A stretch of 64,000 nt of DNA from JAWSVE01 sp033852115 (GTDB taxonomy: Bacteria > Pseudomonadota > Gammaproteobacteria > Pseudomonadales > Cellvibrionaceae): assembly GCA_033852115.1 (NCBI GenBank), contig JAWSVE010000008.1, positions 434,001 to 498,000 of the forward strand, written 5' to 3'. This document shows positions 36,800-46,218 of this stretch, one piece after another. The translations under genes and the position numbers were made by a program. Under the pieces are notes generated by a model, which was not told the origin of the DNA, ran no database searches, and saw only the letters and a program-made list of their open reading frames with translations. The first letter of the stretch is position 1. Every line of letters starts with the position of its first letter.

Positions 36800-39265
36800 A
36801 TGTTACATATTACTAGGAAGGAATTGGGATTAACTGTAAAACCGTGCGTATCGAAAACACTTTCTGTTGCGACGCTCATGATGCTGAGCGGAATGAGCCT
36901 GTCAGCGTTTGCCGCAAATGAATGTCGAATTGAATATGGTTATCACACGGGCTCGGGGTTTAATAGACAAGATAAAGTAAAGAGAGTTTATCTTGACGTC
37001 AACGAAACCAAAACCATCAATCAAAGTAAGCTGAACTACGTAAAGAACCTAAAAGATAATAAAGCGACTTTTTATCTAACAGGTGTTTCAGATATCACGC
37101 TTGACAAAAATTCGATTAACCCTCTGGTTGGATTTTACCTAACACCTGTCAGATTAGACAAAGTCAGGTGCCTTAATCAAACAACCCAATCTTTTAATGC
37201 ACCGGAAGCGCTGATTCAAGCGTTCAAACAAGCCAATAAAACCGCGAGCCAAATAGCGGAAGGTTTGAATGATACGTTCAACCTTGGCGGTCAACAAATT
37301 GCGCAACTACTTAGGGCGGCGAACTACAGTGCAAACCAAGTTGCAAAAGCCTTGCAGGACACCTTTAATGCCTCTGCTCAGCAAATTGGAGGGTGGATGA
37401 AGGCGGCAGGCTATACTGGCGCGCAGGTTATATCCGCAGTGAAAAACGTGGTTGGCGCGAGTGTTCAAACCGCTGCCAGAATTGCTAAACAAACATTCAA
37501 TGCTGCAGGAGCGACAGTAGCGGCTTGGCTAAAGGGTGCCGGTTATGCTGCAAGAGATATTGCTCAAGCGTTACAGAGTGAATTAAACGCGTCTGCTCAG
37601 CAGGTGGCGACATGGTTAAAGGCGGCAGGCTACACTGGTTCGCAAGTCATCGGTGCTATAAAACAAGGCGTTCAAGCTAGTGCTCAAGTCGCGGCGGATA
37701 TCGCAAGTTCAGTATTTAATGCTGGTGCGCAGACGGCGGCGCAATGGATGAAAGCAGCCGGTTATACAGCAGAACAAATTGCGGCGAGTGTTATTAGTGC
37801 TTACAACATGGGAGCTGCCCAAGTTGCCGAGGTTCTAAAAGCGGTAGGCTACTCAGGCGCTCAGGTGATCGCTGCAATTAAACAAGGTGTTCAGGCCACT
37901 GCGCAGACGGCGGCGGCAATTGCTCAATCCGTATTTAATGCATCGGCGCAAACCGCGACCCAGTGGATGAAGGCAGCAGGTTATACAGCTGCACAAATTG
38001 CATCGGGCTTAGCCAGCGCTTACAACATGACTGCTGCTCAAATTGCGCAAGGAATGGAGGCCGTTGGCTACTCAACAGGGCAGATTGTTGCAGCACTAAA
38101 ATCCGGTATCAATACTTCAGCTAATGAAATGGCCGCACTCCTCAAGCAAATGGGTGTCACCAAAGAAAATGCCGAGCGTGCGATGCGAAGCGCTGGCTAT
38201 ACTGCGCGTCAGATTGCTGCTGCCATTGCAAGTGTGTGGAATGAAGCGGGACGAGCGACGGGCAAGGTTGTTGATAACGCAGCGCGGGTAGTAAAAAATC
38301 CAACAACTATCGGAGTAAAAATTAATTGCGTACTAGGCGCAGCGAGTCACGTGTGCAAAGAATTTAGCACTAAAAAAACGCCAGAGGGAACGATGTTTTT
38401 GCGCTATCAACTAAGACAGTTTGACTTTGAGTTGAAAGGTTTAAACTTTCAAGGCGTCACAAGCGTATCGGGTCTCCCTGGTCGCGTCAGTATCCGCAAG
38501 AAAACGCCAACAAACATGATCATCCGTGTAACGTCACGTTACACAGGTCAGACTTGGCAAGGAGCAACGACAGGGATTGCGCACTTAATGGTAAACGGCC
38601 GCCGAGTCGCGGGTGGTGAATTCCGTTGGACCGTAATTCCTGAGCGCTATCAATCACAAGGAACTGGCGTACGTGTTGTTGGTGGTAGCATGGGTTCAAG
38701 AACCACTAATAGCGGTTCAAACAATTCGCAAACTTCGTCAAAAGCCGATCTAAAACCCGAAAGTTTGATGAATCACTGGAGCTACAAATCATCCGTCACC
38801 AAGTATGATAGCCGTGGAGGCAGCTACGTTTATCATTCTGTTGACCCTAGTTTTTGCAGCACAGGTATGACAACGCATACTAGTAATAATACAGAAGGCT
38901 CTGGGCTTCTGGGTAGCTACCAGCGTCGTAATTTTACCCTTCCAGCAGTCATTGGTGTGAACGTACGCAACCAAGGATCGGCAGCTTCTGGTTCTTCCGA
39001 TGTAAAAATGAAGTCAGGCAATCAAGTGGTTGGAGAAACGGCTCTACCGGCAGTTCAGGCGGGTCAAACATTTAACGTATCGATTCCTCGACCTAGTAAC
39101 TACAATCGCAGCAAGTGCGTTGTTCGCGGAGGGGGACTGTCGAATACGGGTTGTTATGCCTGCTTGTATGATTCGGGAGAAGATGGTGATTTACTCATCG
39201 AGGTGGATAGCAATAATAGTGTTCAAGAAAGTAATGAGAACAATAACTCAGCGCTATTTAATTAA
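36800..39265 (+). CDS. Exported helical-repeat protein with CARDB-like C-terminus
   Basis: I place the start at ATG 36800 (AAGGAG at 36788-36793, signal peptide following), giving 821 residues; the open frame extends upstream without these signals. Order of parts: signal peptide (cleavage about AFAANECR, residue 39), N-domain (about 40-126, NECRIEYGY to KVRCLN), helical repeats (about 135-490) with three copies of a 73-residue unit at 204-422, a middle beta region (about 505-650), a Ser/Asn linker, and a CARDB-like domain (about 710-821) ending in the DSNNSVQESNENNN signature. It is probably secreted or surface-attached. Function is unknown. Confidence 0.8.
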   Translation: MLHITRKELGLTVKPCVSKTLSVATLMMLSGMSLSAFAANECRIEYGYHTGSGFNRQDKVKRVYLDVNETKTINQSKLNYVKNLKDNKATFYLTGVSDITLDKNSINPLVGFYLTPVRLDKVRCLNQTTQSFNAPEALIQAFKQANKTASQIAEGLNDTFNLGGQQIAQLLRAANYSANQVAKALQDTFNASAQQIGGWMKAAGYTGAQVISAVKNVVGASVQTAARIAKQTFNAAGATVAAWLKGAGYAARDIAQALQSELNASAQQVATWLKAAGYTGSQVIGAIKQGVQASAQVAADIASSVFNAGAQTAAQWMKAAGYTAEQIAASVISAYNMGAAQVAEVLKAVGYSGAQVIAAIKQGVQATAQTAAAIAQSVFNASAQTATQWMKAAGYTAAQIASGLASAYNMTAAQIAQGMEAVGYSTGQIVAALKSGINTSANEMAALLKQMGVTKENAERAMRSAGYTARQIAAAIASVWNEAGRATGKVVDNAARVVKNPTTIGVKINCVLGAASHVCKEFSTKKTPEGTMFLRYQLRQFDFELKGLNFQGVTSVSGLPGRVSIRKKTPTNMIIRVTSRYTGQTWQGATTGIAHLMVNGRRVAGGEFRWTVIPERYQSQGTGVRVVGGSMGSRTTNSGSNNSQTSSKADLKPESLMNHWSYKSSVTKYDSRGGSYVYHSVDPSFCSTGMTTHTSNNTEGSGLLGSYQRRNFTLPAVIGVNVRNQGSAASGSSDVKMKSGNQVVGETALPAVQAGQTFNVSIPRPSNYNRSKCVVRGGGLSNTGCYACLYDSGEDGDLLIEVDSNNSVQESNENNNSALFN
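37409..38065 (+). repeat. Three tandem 219-base coding repeats
   Basis: Units start at 37409, 37628 and 37847, each with a GGCTAyxC-type GY codon pair, exactly 219 bases apart. Each encodes a 44-residue and a 29-residue segment. The 44-residue part reads like GYTGSQVIGAIKQGVQASAQ and ends in WLK or WMK; the 29-residue part reads like GYTAEQIAASVISAYNMGAA. Copies differ by many substitutions, so the array is old rather than freshly duplicated. Confidence 0.85.
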
Positions 39266-39289
39266 ACACTAAGTAAACAAGAGGGACTA

Positions 39290-39316
39290 AAGGCCGCGTA
39301 ATCACGCGGCCTTTTT
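39290..39316. terminator. Terminator between helical-repeat gene and histidine kinase gene
   Basis: GGCCGCGT-aatc-ACGCGGCC followed by TTTTTATTTT ends the plus-strand gene. The convergent kinase stop codon overlaps its T run. Confidence 0.85.
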
Positions 39317-41171
39317 ATTTTGAAAGTGTTACGGGAATCCATAGCGACACGCTGGTACCGTGAGTATTGTGAGTGCTTTCGTCTTGAGCGCTGGTAACAT
39401 CAAGCACACCATTTAATAAAACCGCACGGTTTTTCATGTTCACTAAACCATAAGAGCCAGATTTTTTTTCACTTTGAAAGCCAACACCATTATCGGTCAT
39501 AGTGATATGGACAAAATCATCTTGATCTTGGCGGTCAAGTTTGCAAGAAAGGGTGATTGTGTCGGCACCGGAGTGCTTGACAACATTGGTTATAGCCTCT
39601 TGCAGGATGCGCATCAATTGCAAAGCATGTTCTGAATTGAACCAGGCAACATCGGGGATATCGTCAATGTCCCAAGCCAGTTTTATCCCTGCTTGATTAA
39701 GCCGGATCTCTAGCCTTTCACGAATCGTCGCAAGTATGCCGAGAATATCGCCTTGATCGGAGGTGGGCTCAAGGCTGCTGATGATGAGTCGTAAATCGTC
39801 TAGCGACGTCTTAACATAATCCATGATGTCTTCATTCGTGACATTTCCTTTTTGAAGTACGGCAATCGTGTTGACTAACTGTCCGCCGACACCATCATGA
39901 ATTTCTCTGAGTAAGCGCTCTCGCTCCTGAGTAATGGCGTCCTTAACTGACGATATATTCGTGCGCATATCTTCGTTCTCTTTGTTGAGAGACACGATGC
40001 GACGGAAAAAAATCAGTCCGCCTAGAAGACTAGCGACGAGTGGAATAAACGGGTACTTTGGGGTAATGGCCGTAATCCTAAAGAAATAAAAGGTCATGTC
40101 GTATGCAACCATCGCACAGATGATGAGGCCGCTAGATAACATCCATAGGCCTACCTCTTTTCGGCGTAGCCAGCCGTGAACGCTCAACATACCGCCAGTG
40201 ACAAAGGTAATCAGTGCGGTGATACCAAGGAATAATACCGTCAGGCCTGAATAGTCTAATGCTGATTTAGATACGACAACCAACACGTGAAGCAGAAGCA
40301 AACCAACGAGAACCCATTCTATGATACGGCGGTTGAGATTAAGCATCCTCGCGACTGCACCGTAATAGCATGTTGCGGCCGCCTGAAGGCTGAATTGAAA
40401 TAAAAACAGCCAATATTTTTCCGGCAAAGGGACATCTTTAACGAAGAGCTTAAAACTATAAATTAGCCAAAACACAGAACCGGCGATAAACCATATATAG
40501 CTTTTGGGAAGACGTAGCGAGAAATAGAAAACTGTCATGATGACAATGCCTATCGCCATCAAGAGTGAGAGAATTTGCGCGGTGGTAATTTTTAGGAAAG
40601 TTGCTCGACTATGCTCGCTTTCCAAGTTGTCATATAAATCCAATACCGGCTCGTATATGCCGTTTGTATTGGTCAGCATCACCTTCAGTCGGATGTATAA
40701 ACTGTTCTCACCCTCTTTCAAAAATTCTGCGGGTAGTTCAAACAGTTGTGGATAGTTCCAATTAACCTGCGGCGGCCCATCGATGTCACCGGTTGCCCCA
40801 ACCTCGACGTTATTTACCCAAATACTCGCTTGTGAATTAATACGACCAAAAAATAAGCCAAGCTTCTCTTCTGGAATGGTGTCTAACGTAAACGTGGTTC
40901 GATACCATGCTTCCCGATAAATGGCGCGCCTTTGCGGTAGCCAAATATCTTTTAATCGTGTTGGCTGCCAGCCTTCGATGACATCCTGAGGCGGTGTAGC
41001 GCGATCAGCGATAAACAGGCGCTCGAACTGCGTTAATGTTTGCTTTTCGAATAGGGCGCTTTGCGCAAATAAAGCGCCGGTATAGATTGCAAGCGCACCT
41101 GACAAAATCCAGGCAAGCAGATGTCGTGCATCATAGCCACTGAGGCTGCCTGTGTGGGGAGTATTTGTCAT
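39315..41171 (-). CDS. 7TM sensor histidine kinase, HisKA_3 (NarX/DesK) type
   Basis: The 618-residue protein has an N-terminal hydrophobic segment, an extracytoplasmic jelly-roll sensor (about 45-180, YREAWYRTTFTL and QASIWVNNVEVGATG, galactose-binding-like), about seven transmembrane helices (about 192-390) and a cytoplasmic kinase core. The phospho-acceptor His425 lies in ERLLREIHDGVGGQL, followed by HATPase_c with EAITNVVKHS and MTDNGVGF. The sensor recalls 7TMR-DISM and sialate O-acetylesterase-like carbohydrate-binding folds, so a sugar-like ligand is possible. It is the likely partner of the regulator at 31181. Confidence 0.92.
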   Translation of the reverse strand: MTNTPHTGSLSGYDARHLLAWILSGALAIYTGALFAQSALFEKQTLTQFERLFIADRATPPQDVIEGWQPTRLKDIWLPQRRAIYREAWYRTTFTLDTIPEEKLGLFFGRINSQASIWVNNVEVGATGDIDGPPQVNWNYPQLFELPAEFLKEGENSLYIRLKVMLTNTNGIYEPVLDLYDNLESEHSRATFLKITTAQILSLLMAIGIVIMTVFYFSLRLPKSYIWFIAGSVFWLIYSFKLFVKDVPLPEKYWLFLFQFSLQAAATCYYGAVARMLNLNRRIIEWVLVGLLLLHVLVVVSKSALDYSGLTVLFLGITALITFVTGGMLSVHGWLRRKEVGLWMLSSGLIICAMVAYDMTFYFFRITAITPKYPFIPLVASLLGGLIFFRRIVSLNKENEDMRTNISSVKDAITQERERLLREIHDGVGGQLVNTIAVLQKGNVTNEDIMDYVKTSLDDLRLIISSLEPTSDQGDILGILATIRERLEIRLNQAGIKLAWDIDDIPDVAWFNSEHALQLMRILQEAITNVVKHSGADTITLSCKLDRQDQDDFVHITMTDNGVGFQSEKKSGSYGLVNMKNRAVLLNGVLDVTSAQDESTHNTHGTSVSLWIPVTLSK

Positions 41172-41532
41172 TTCTGTAGGCCTAGTGTGTTACGCAATAA
41201 GTGCCTTGCTGTGAGCGCAGCGGGGAATAGATATTTAGCATGACTAACGGGCGTCAATATACCGAATTCGATACATGTCCACAATTTTGTTGTTGGGCGA
41301 GCGCATCAGCGCTATGTCCATTTCGATAGAGCCATTCGATTGGCTCTCATTGTGTGATGTATTACTCAAAACCTCGCGCGGAGCTCGCAGATACTCTTGA
41401 TCTGGTTACTGGTGCGCGACGTAGATTAGTGACGATCGATAGGTTGTCGTTAGGTGGGTTTACATTCGATCAGCTGATATTAACGAGTACCAGGGCGGCC
41501 GCCTTAATCAGCGCTTGGTGATGCAGCCTAGC
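41172..41532. other. Intergenic region upstream of the histidine kinase gene
   Basis: These 361 bases hold the kinase promoter region and the 3' flank of the next minus-strand gene. A weak hairpin AGAGCCA-ttcgat-TGGCTCT lies at 41328-41347. No gene is supported and no copy of the locus operator motif was found. Confidence 0.4.
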
Positions 41533-42204
41533 TTAGACTTCGCTATTCCAGTCGGTGCGTATCACGCGCCAATATACGCGGTTGACCGCGCTAGCGGTAC
41601 GCTTGGTAGTCAGTGGAATATCGTGGTTGGAAACGTGAATGAGCGCCTCAGACTCACAGAGTTTATCGAGTATATAATAATCTTGAGCGGAGATTATTTT
41701 GCTCTGATAGGCGGTTTTGAGTAGTGTGGCATATCGTGTTTTTTTCCCGCCGTAAAAAGACCCCAGTATTCCTTCGATAACCCCAGTTGCCATGACGCAA
41801 TAGGCGGTCCACGCTTCGGAGTCAAAACATTTGTCGGCTTCTTCGGCTAATGCAGCAAGACGCTTCAAGCGCTCATTATCTTCAATGTAAGAGAACAAAT
41901 CGCGATAATTTTTGATCTGAGTGAACTGGATGGTGAGGTGTGCTGTGGGCAAAGCCTGGCGATAGCCAATAGTCTGATTTTGAACGCGCAGAGACCGGCT
42001 TGTTAGCTCAAATTGTTCTTGTGGAATCGCCACTTTATGGTTCCGTGGGCGCGCAACTTGTAGTTGGTGGCCAACTACATCGTAGGCGGCGAGATAGGGA
42101 ATACTATACACAAGGTCGTACTTTTCCGTGGGATCGGAGGAATTACCTATAATCTTCGGATTGCGGAGGACGAGTGATTCACTTTTAAGGGGGGTACTGT
42201 TCAT
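41533..42204 (-). CDS. Hypothetical protein with HEPN/DUF4145-like C-terminal half
   Basis: From ATG 42204 the product has about 223 residues; the frame can be extended to a TTG at 42240 without a Shine-Dalgarno. The N-terminal half is polar and beta-rich. The C-terminal half is helical: CFDSEAWTAYCVMATGVIEG, a Lys-rich loop, then LDKLCESEALIHV. This pattern resembles DUF4145/HEPN-like helical domains, but no RxxxxH nuclease motif is evident. No signal peptide. Function unknown. Confidence 0.55.
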   Translation of the reverse strand: MNSTPLKSESLVLRNPKIIGNSSDPTEKYDLVYSIPYLAAYDVVGHQLQVARPRNHKVAIPQEQFELTSRSLRVQNQTIGYRQALPTAHLTIQFTQIKNYRDLFSYIEDNERLKRLAALAEEADKCFDSEAWTAYCVMATGVIEGILGSFYGGKKTRYATLLKTAYQSKIISAQDYYILDKLCESEALIHVSNHDIPLTTKRTASAVNRVYWRVIRTDWNSEV

Positions 42205-42555
42205 GCTGCTAATTCTACGCCTACTAAACTCGGCCGCCAAGCAGTAGTATTTTAGAGTTTGACCATCATCATACCTAGGTGATGAAAGCTGTATGTTGGC
42301 ATTGCAGTTAGGTTTTGCTTGCCATACAACGGATATATAAGTGCTATAACTATTTGGGTCGAAAAGTGATTGTTAAAATTGGTAAATTTCCGGGATTTCG
42401 TTTTAGCTATAGGCCTTGGGATTACTCTACGAAATCTATGAGGGAGGGTTGTTGGAGCTTGCGTACTTGAAATCAATTAGCGAACAGAGGCTGACGAAAA
42501 TTGCAGAAAATATCTAGACGCTAAAAGATTCAAGTGCAAAACATGCTAGAAAACA
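42205..42555. other. A+T-rich intergenic region
   Basis: The 351 bases between the hypothetical gene and the ferredoxin pair are A+T-rich and contain no coding frame with family features. I saw no clear promoter or terminator. Confidence 0.4.
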
Positions 42556-42912
42556 TTATTCAACGTCATACTCTACTAGCAAATCCTCATCGCGCACAAT
42601 CATTTGGCAGGCTAATCGCCAAGTGCAGGGGAAATCGTCTACAAGCATTTTGTCGACTTCTGCTCGAGTGATTTTACCTAACTCGAGTAAGACTGAACGC
42701 TCCTTTTCGGTTAACGGTCCTGCCATGCGTTCTTTAGTTTCGAGAGAAACAACCTTAACTAGACACGTACCGCATTTCCCATCCTGGCAATTAAATTGGA
42801 TGGGTATTTTGTGTTCCTTGGCTATTTGTAGAATGGTTTCCGTATGGCTTCCGGCAACAGCATAAAGAGTTTTGGTCTTGTAGTTTGGGCTACTGAACAT
42901 TATATCTGGCAT
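42556..42912 (-). CDS. [2Fe-2S] ferredoxin, plant-type spacing
   Basis: The 118-residue protein binds a [2Fe-2S] cluster through C-x4-C-x2-C in FNCQDGKCGTCLVKV and a distal Cys in RLACQMIV. It begins after a 34-base gap from the upstream ferredoxin gene, so the pair is cotranscribed. Such ferredoxins donate electrons to oxygenases or diiron enzymes. The cluster motif differs from the adrenodoxin-type protein beside the P450. Confidence 0.9.
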   Translation of the reverse strand: MPDIMFSSPNYKTKTLYAVAGSHTETILQIAKEHKIPIQFNCQDGKCGTCLVKVVSLETKERMAGPLTEKERSVLLELGKITRAEVDKMLVDDFPCTWRLACQMIVRDEDLLVEYDVE

Positions 42913-42946
42913 TGTGTCTACCTCTTCATTAAAAACTAATTTGAAA

Positions 42947-43231
42947 TTAAGCTGGGCTTACCGTGACATCACCCAACACTTGTGCCTGGCAGGCTAAGCG
43001 ATGGTGTCTACCTGCTGCGTTATCAGCTAGCACTTTTTCCTCGATAACAGATTTCTGGGAAAGATTCTCCCATCCTTCTTGCACTTTCATTATGCATGTT
43101 CCGCAATCACCTTCTCGGCAACCATAAACTATTCCTGATCCAAGCTTGTCCGAAATCTCGATGACTCGAACGCCGACTGGTACGGTTACGGTTACATCAA
43201 TATCTTTAAATGTTAATTTGGCTTTTGCCAT
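42947..43231 (-). CDS. Small [2Fe-2S] ferredoxin
   Basis: The 94-residue protein has C-x4-C-x2-C in YGCREGDCGTCIMKV and the last ligand in RLACQAQV. It is shorter than its neighbour, and the two share the general plan of a ubiquitin-like beta-grasp fold. It is first of the two-gene unit. AAAAGGGG precedes the ATG on the minus strand. The nearest plausible electron acceptor is the haem-oxygenase-fold enzyme 3 kb upstream. Confidence 0.9.
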   Translation of the reverse strand: MAKAKLTFKDIDVTVTVPVGVRVIEISDKLGSGIVYGCREGDCGTCIMKVQEGWENLSQKSVIEEKVLADNAAGRHHRLACQAQVLGDVTVSPA

Positions 43232-43836
43232 GACTATATCCCCTTTTTAAAGTTGTTGGCCCTAGCAAAAGACAACCTGATGCCGTGAGCAAAAATGACT
43301 AAGCGGTGGTCATCTATCAATCGACTGGTCGATGATTTACGAATTCAAATTGCTTGCTCATTGAGTGATCGTATCGATTAAACGTCAACCGACAGCATCC
43401 TATAAGCAATAGCTGCACCAAGTTAATGGCGAAATTCTAAGTCATTGAATTTATGGAAGTTTAGTAATATCCATTCCCTCAAAAAAAAGTGGGCTTTCCA
43501 ATTATTGTCTTGTTTACAACAATTTGAGATCAAAGGATTTTTTTTTTGATTCTGGATTGCATGGTATATGTCGTTTTCACGACAAGTTTTGCCAATATGG
43601 AGTTTTGAGAGACTTATAAATTTTCTCGTTGGAAGAAAAGAAACAAAGGCACGTTAGATAAGGGTGCTTTGAACTAAATCGAGCAGGTATTTGATTAACC
43701 TGAGATGATTTTTTGCTGATTGCAAACCTAAATCCGCTTGATTAAGTTGCCTGCAAGATATGGCCTGCTTTCGAATTTATTCGCCTGATAGATGGAATTG
43801 TTGAAAATCGTTGTCTCAAGTGATGTATCAACCAAA
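43232..43836. other. 605-base intergenic region between SDR and ferredoxin genes
   Basis: No coding frame with recognisable features is present on either strand. A run of ten T residues lies near 43540. The part next to 43232 must hold the ferredoxin promoter. Nothing else was identified. Confidence 0.4.
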
Positions 43837-44619
43837 TTAAAATTGAACGCGTCTTGTCGCACCGCCATCTACAACCAGGTTGCTACCGGTGATGAATGAT
43901 GCCGCAGGGCTAGCAAGGAAAAGCACTGCATTTGACACGTCACTTGGACGGCCCATGCGCCCGATACGACACCGTTCTTTCATGGCGTTGTAGACAGGTG
44001 GGTTGTGCTGCCGAATGTTGTCCCATACACCGCCGCTGAATTCTACAGGACCTGGCGATACACTGTTGACGCGGATACCTTCCGGTGCGAGTTGAGTGCT
44101 TAACATCGAAGCGTAGTGAAGCAAGCTGGCTTTAACACTGCCATAGGGCGCGACACTATTGCCACCCATAACATCAACAGCGCTTTCTATACTGGCCGTT
44201 GAATTGATGAAGGTGATTGACGCGTGATCTGAATGAGCGAGCTGCGGTATTGCACTTGTGACGAACTGAATGTTGCCGAGTAGGTCACTGTCGAGCATTT
44301 GTTTCCAGCCCTCTAAGTCAGAACCCGTCATCATAGCACTGGCATTCACGACAATACCGTCAATACCTCCCCACAACGACGCAGATTCATTCACCCATTG
44401 CTCGACACTGCTGTGATTTGAGATATCTACCTGGTAAGTTTTTAGTGAATCTCCGTGGTGTGCGCTGAGTTCTGAAGCGAGTGAATCTAATGAGTCTGAA
44501 GACCTACCGCAGGTTGACACCCTGCAACCCTCTTGCAGCAACGCGGTAACGATTGCCTTACCGATCCCGCGTGTGCCACCAGACACCAAAAAACGTGCCC
44601 CTTTTAGTTCTAAGTCCAT
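43837..44619 (-). CDS. Short-chain dehydrogenase/reductase
   Basis: The 260-residue classical SDR shows the nucleotide-binding motif LVSGGTRGIGKAIV, the VNASAM segment in place of NNAG, Ser in TFINSTAS, the active-site YGSVK, and the C-terminal FITGSNLVVDGGATR. It oxidises or reduces an alcohol/carbonyl with NAD(P). It follows the PaaK-like gene by 25 bases, so it probably acts in the same pathway. Confidence 0.92.
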   Translation of the reverse strand: MDLELKGARFLVSGGTRGIGKAIVTALLQEGCRVSTCGRSSDSLDSLASELSAHHGDSLKTYQVDISNHSSVEQWVNESASLWGGIDGIVVNASAMMTGSDLEGWKQMLDSDLLGNIQFVTSAIPQLAHSDHASITFINSTASIESAVDVMGGNSVAPYGSVKASLLHYASMLSTQLAPEGIRVNSVSPGPVEFSGGVWDNIRQHNPPVYNAMKERCRIGRMGRPSDVSNAVLFLASPAASFITGSNLVVDGGATRRVQF

Positions 44620-44644
44620 CGTTTAAATTCCAGATTGGTTGAAT

Positions 44645-46153
44645 CTACGAAGGCGCGGAATCTGTAGTGCGAGCCCATTTTTGTTTAATGCCTTGCTGAA
44701 AGTAGCGTTCATCTTCGTAGGGAAGTAGACGCACAGTGGGATCTACTTTTTTCCCTAACGCTTGAAGGTTGTTTGCATACTCGGAGCTGTGGTGAGCCAG
44801 AGAAAGCCGAATGTGCTCTATGAGTTCTTTAACGAGAGTAGGGGTACTCTCTTGGCCATTTTTCAACTCAATGGAGACGACTAGTCGTTGATCACCGTGA
44901 TCGTCTTCATCGATTTCCATACAGAATCGACCGGTTAAGTTTTGTTTGAATCGGCTGTCTTGTACCGGCTCGCGTATGTGCTCCGGGAAGATAATGGCAC
45001 CATAAAACTTTACCGAAAAATCAACGCGCTCGTGAACGTAAACAAACGGTAATTCGGGCAGTGGGCCTGCGCCTCGTTCTTTCGCCTCACGTTCAAAATC
45101 GATTCCACTTGCGGCTAACATTTCTTTTGCTTGAGCAAAGCTAAACACGCCACCTCGGTCGCCAAGTGAGTATCGAATGAGTGGGAGCGCGCTATCACCT
45201 GACACCAAAATATTACTGTCTTCGCAGTCGAAATTTGTAAAGTGCGGATTGTATTGTGCAGCGGTAGGGTTTTTGCTCGCTAAGAAAAAGTCCGAGGCAA
45301 CTTGCGGGTTTTCACTGGCCAGCTTTTTAAGGAGTATGCCAGCTGCGCCTTCGATAGCCATAGCGCCTATGTCGGCAGAGCCGTAGATGTTGTGGATGTC
45401 GGTGAAAGGGTTCGATATCCCAATATGATCACACAAGTATTGTCGGAAGGTTTCCGTAATTGCTTCCGCTGCAAACATCAATTTGATGTTTAATGAACGT
45501 ACATCAATATTTTCGTTGATAGCGGTATCAAAAACATCTTTGATAAACGGCGGGTAACCTAACAGCACGACCTCTTCATACTGCGGTGCGAGATTCTTTA
45601 AGGCAGAGAGAATTTCGGGCTTGTTGATTCCCGGCGCGATAATGCTGATTGCTCGTTCATCGCGTTGTTGTAACATCTGTAGCGCGCTGTAGATTAACAC
45701 GCCTCCAATCCATACGCCCATACCAAAGCAGACGATGGTTAATACGGGGCCTTTGCAGTGAGACTGGTTCAGGAATTGCTCCAATAAATAAGAGCCTTGC
45801 CGATCCAATTGTTGCGTGCGTGGAAAATAGTAGGGTGCGCCCGTGGACCCGGAGGTGGAGCACAGCATTAAACCGCGATTGATATGTCCATCCCAGCATA
45901 ACATCGGCATCGGGTATTGCCGAAGATAGTTGTCCTTGCTTACAGGGGGGACAATAGAGAGATCGTTATAGTGTTTAACTTTACTAGGGTCAATTTTATG
46001 TTTTTTTAAAAAATCAGCGTAGGCTGGTACTCGTTGGCTTGCTTGTTGAAAAAGCAGCAGAAGTGTCTGCTGCTTTTCTTGTAGCCACCAGTCGCTTGAT
46101 TGAGAAAAGCCACTGTGGGTTGTATGACGAGTGGCCAGGTTGTTTAGGTGCAT
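44645..46153 (-). CDS. PaaK-like adenylate-forming enzyme
   Basis: The 502-residue protein resembles the phenylacetate-CoA ligase branch of the ANL superfamily. LMLCSTSGSTGAPYYFPR is the Ser/Gly-rich ATP loop, then come NIYGSADIGAMA (substrate/adenylate segment) and PLIRYSLGDRGG (the Asp that binds ribose). The C-terminal part has QNLTGRFCMEIDEDDHGD and HERVDFSVKFYG. It is longer than the usual 430-440 residues of PaaK. It activates a carboxylate as acyl-AMP and perhaps transfers it to CoA or a carrier. It lies between the haem-oxygenase-fold and SDR genes in one operon. Confidence 0.82.
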   Translation of the reverse strand: MHLNNLATRHTTHSGFSQSSDWWLQEKQQTLLLLFQQASQRVPAYADFLKKHKIDPSKVKHYNDLSIVPPVSKDNYLRQYPMPMLCWDGHINRGLMLCSTSGSTGAPYYFPRTQQLDRQGSYLLEQFLNQSHCKGPVLTIVCFGMGVWIGGVLIYSALQMLQQRDERAISIIAPGINKPEILSALKNLAPQYEEVVLLGYPPFIKDVFDTAINENIDVRSLNIKLMFAAEAITETFRQYLCDHIGISNPFTDIHNIYGSADIGAMAIEGAAGILLKKLASENPQVASDFFLASKNPTAAQYNPHFTNFDCEDSNILVSGDSALPLIRYSLGDRGGVFSFAQAKEMLAASGIDFEREAKERGAGPLPELPFVYVHERVDFSVKFYGAIIFPEHIREPVQDSRFKQNLTGRFCMEIDEDDHGDQRLVVSIELKNGQESTPTLVKELIEHIRLSLAHHSSEYANNLQALGKKVDPTVRLLPYEDERYFQQGIKQKWARTTDSAPS

Positions 46154-46218
46154 ACTAGTAACCTCTAAAACTTCAACTTCGATACTAAAAGATGTTCTGG
46201 CTCAACCTAGTTGGATTG

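Noticed and set aside
43232..43836. Possible small RNA or hidden gene in the 605-base gap
   Set aside because: No paired promoter and terminator, no conserved hairpin and no coding frame could be supported from sequence alone.
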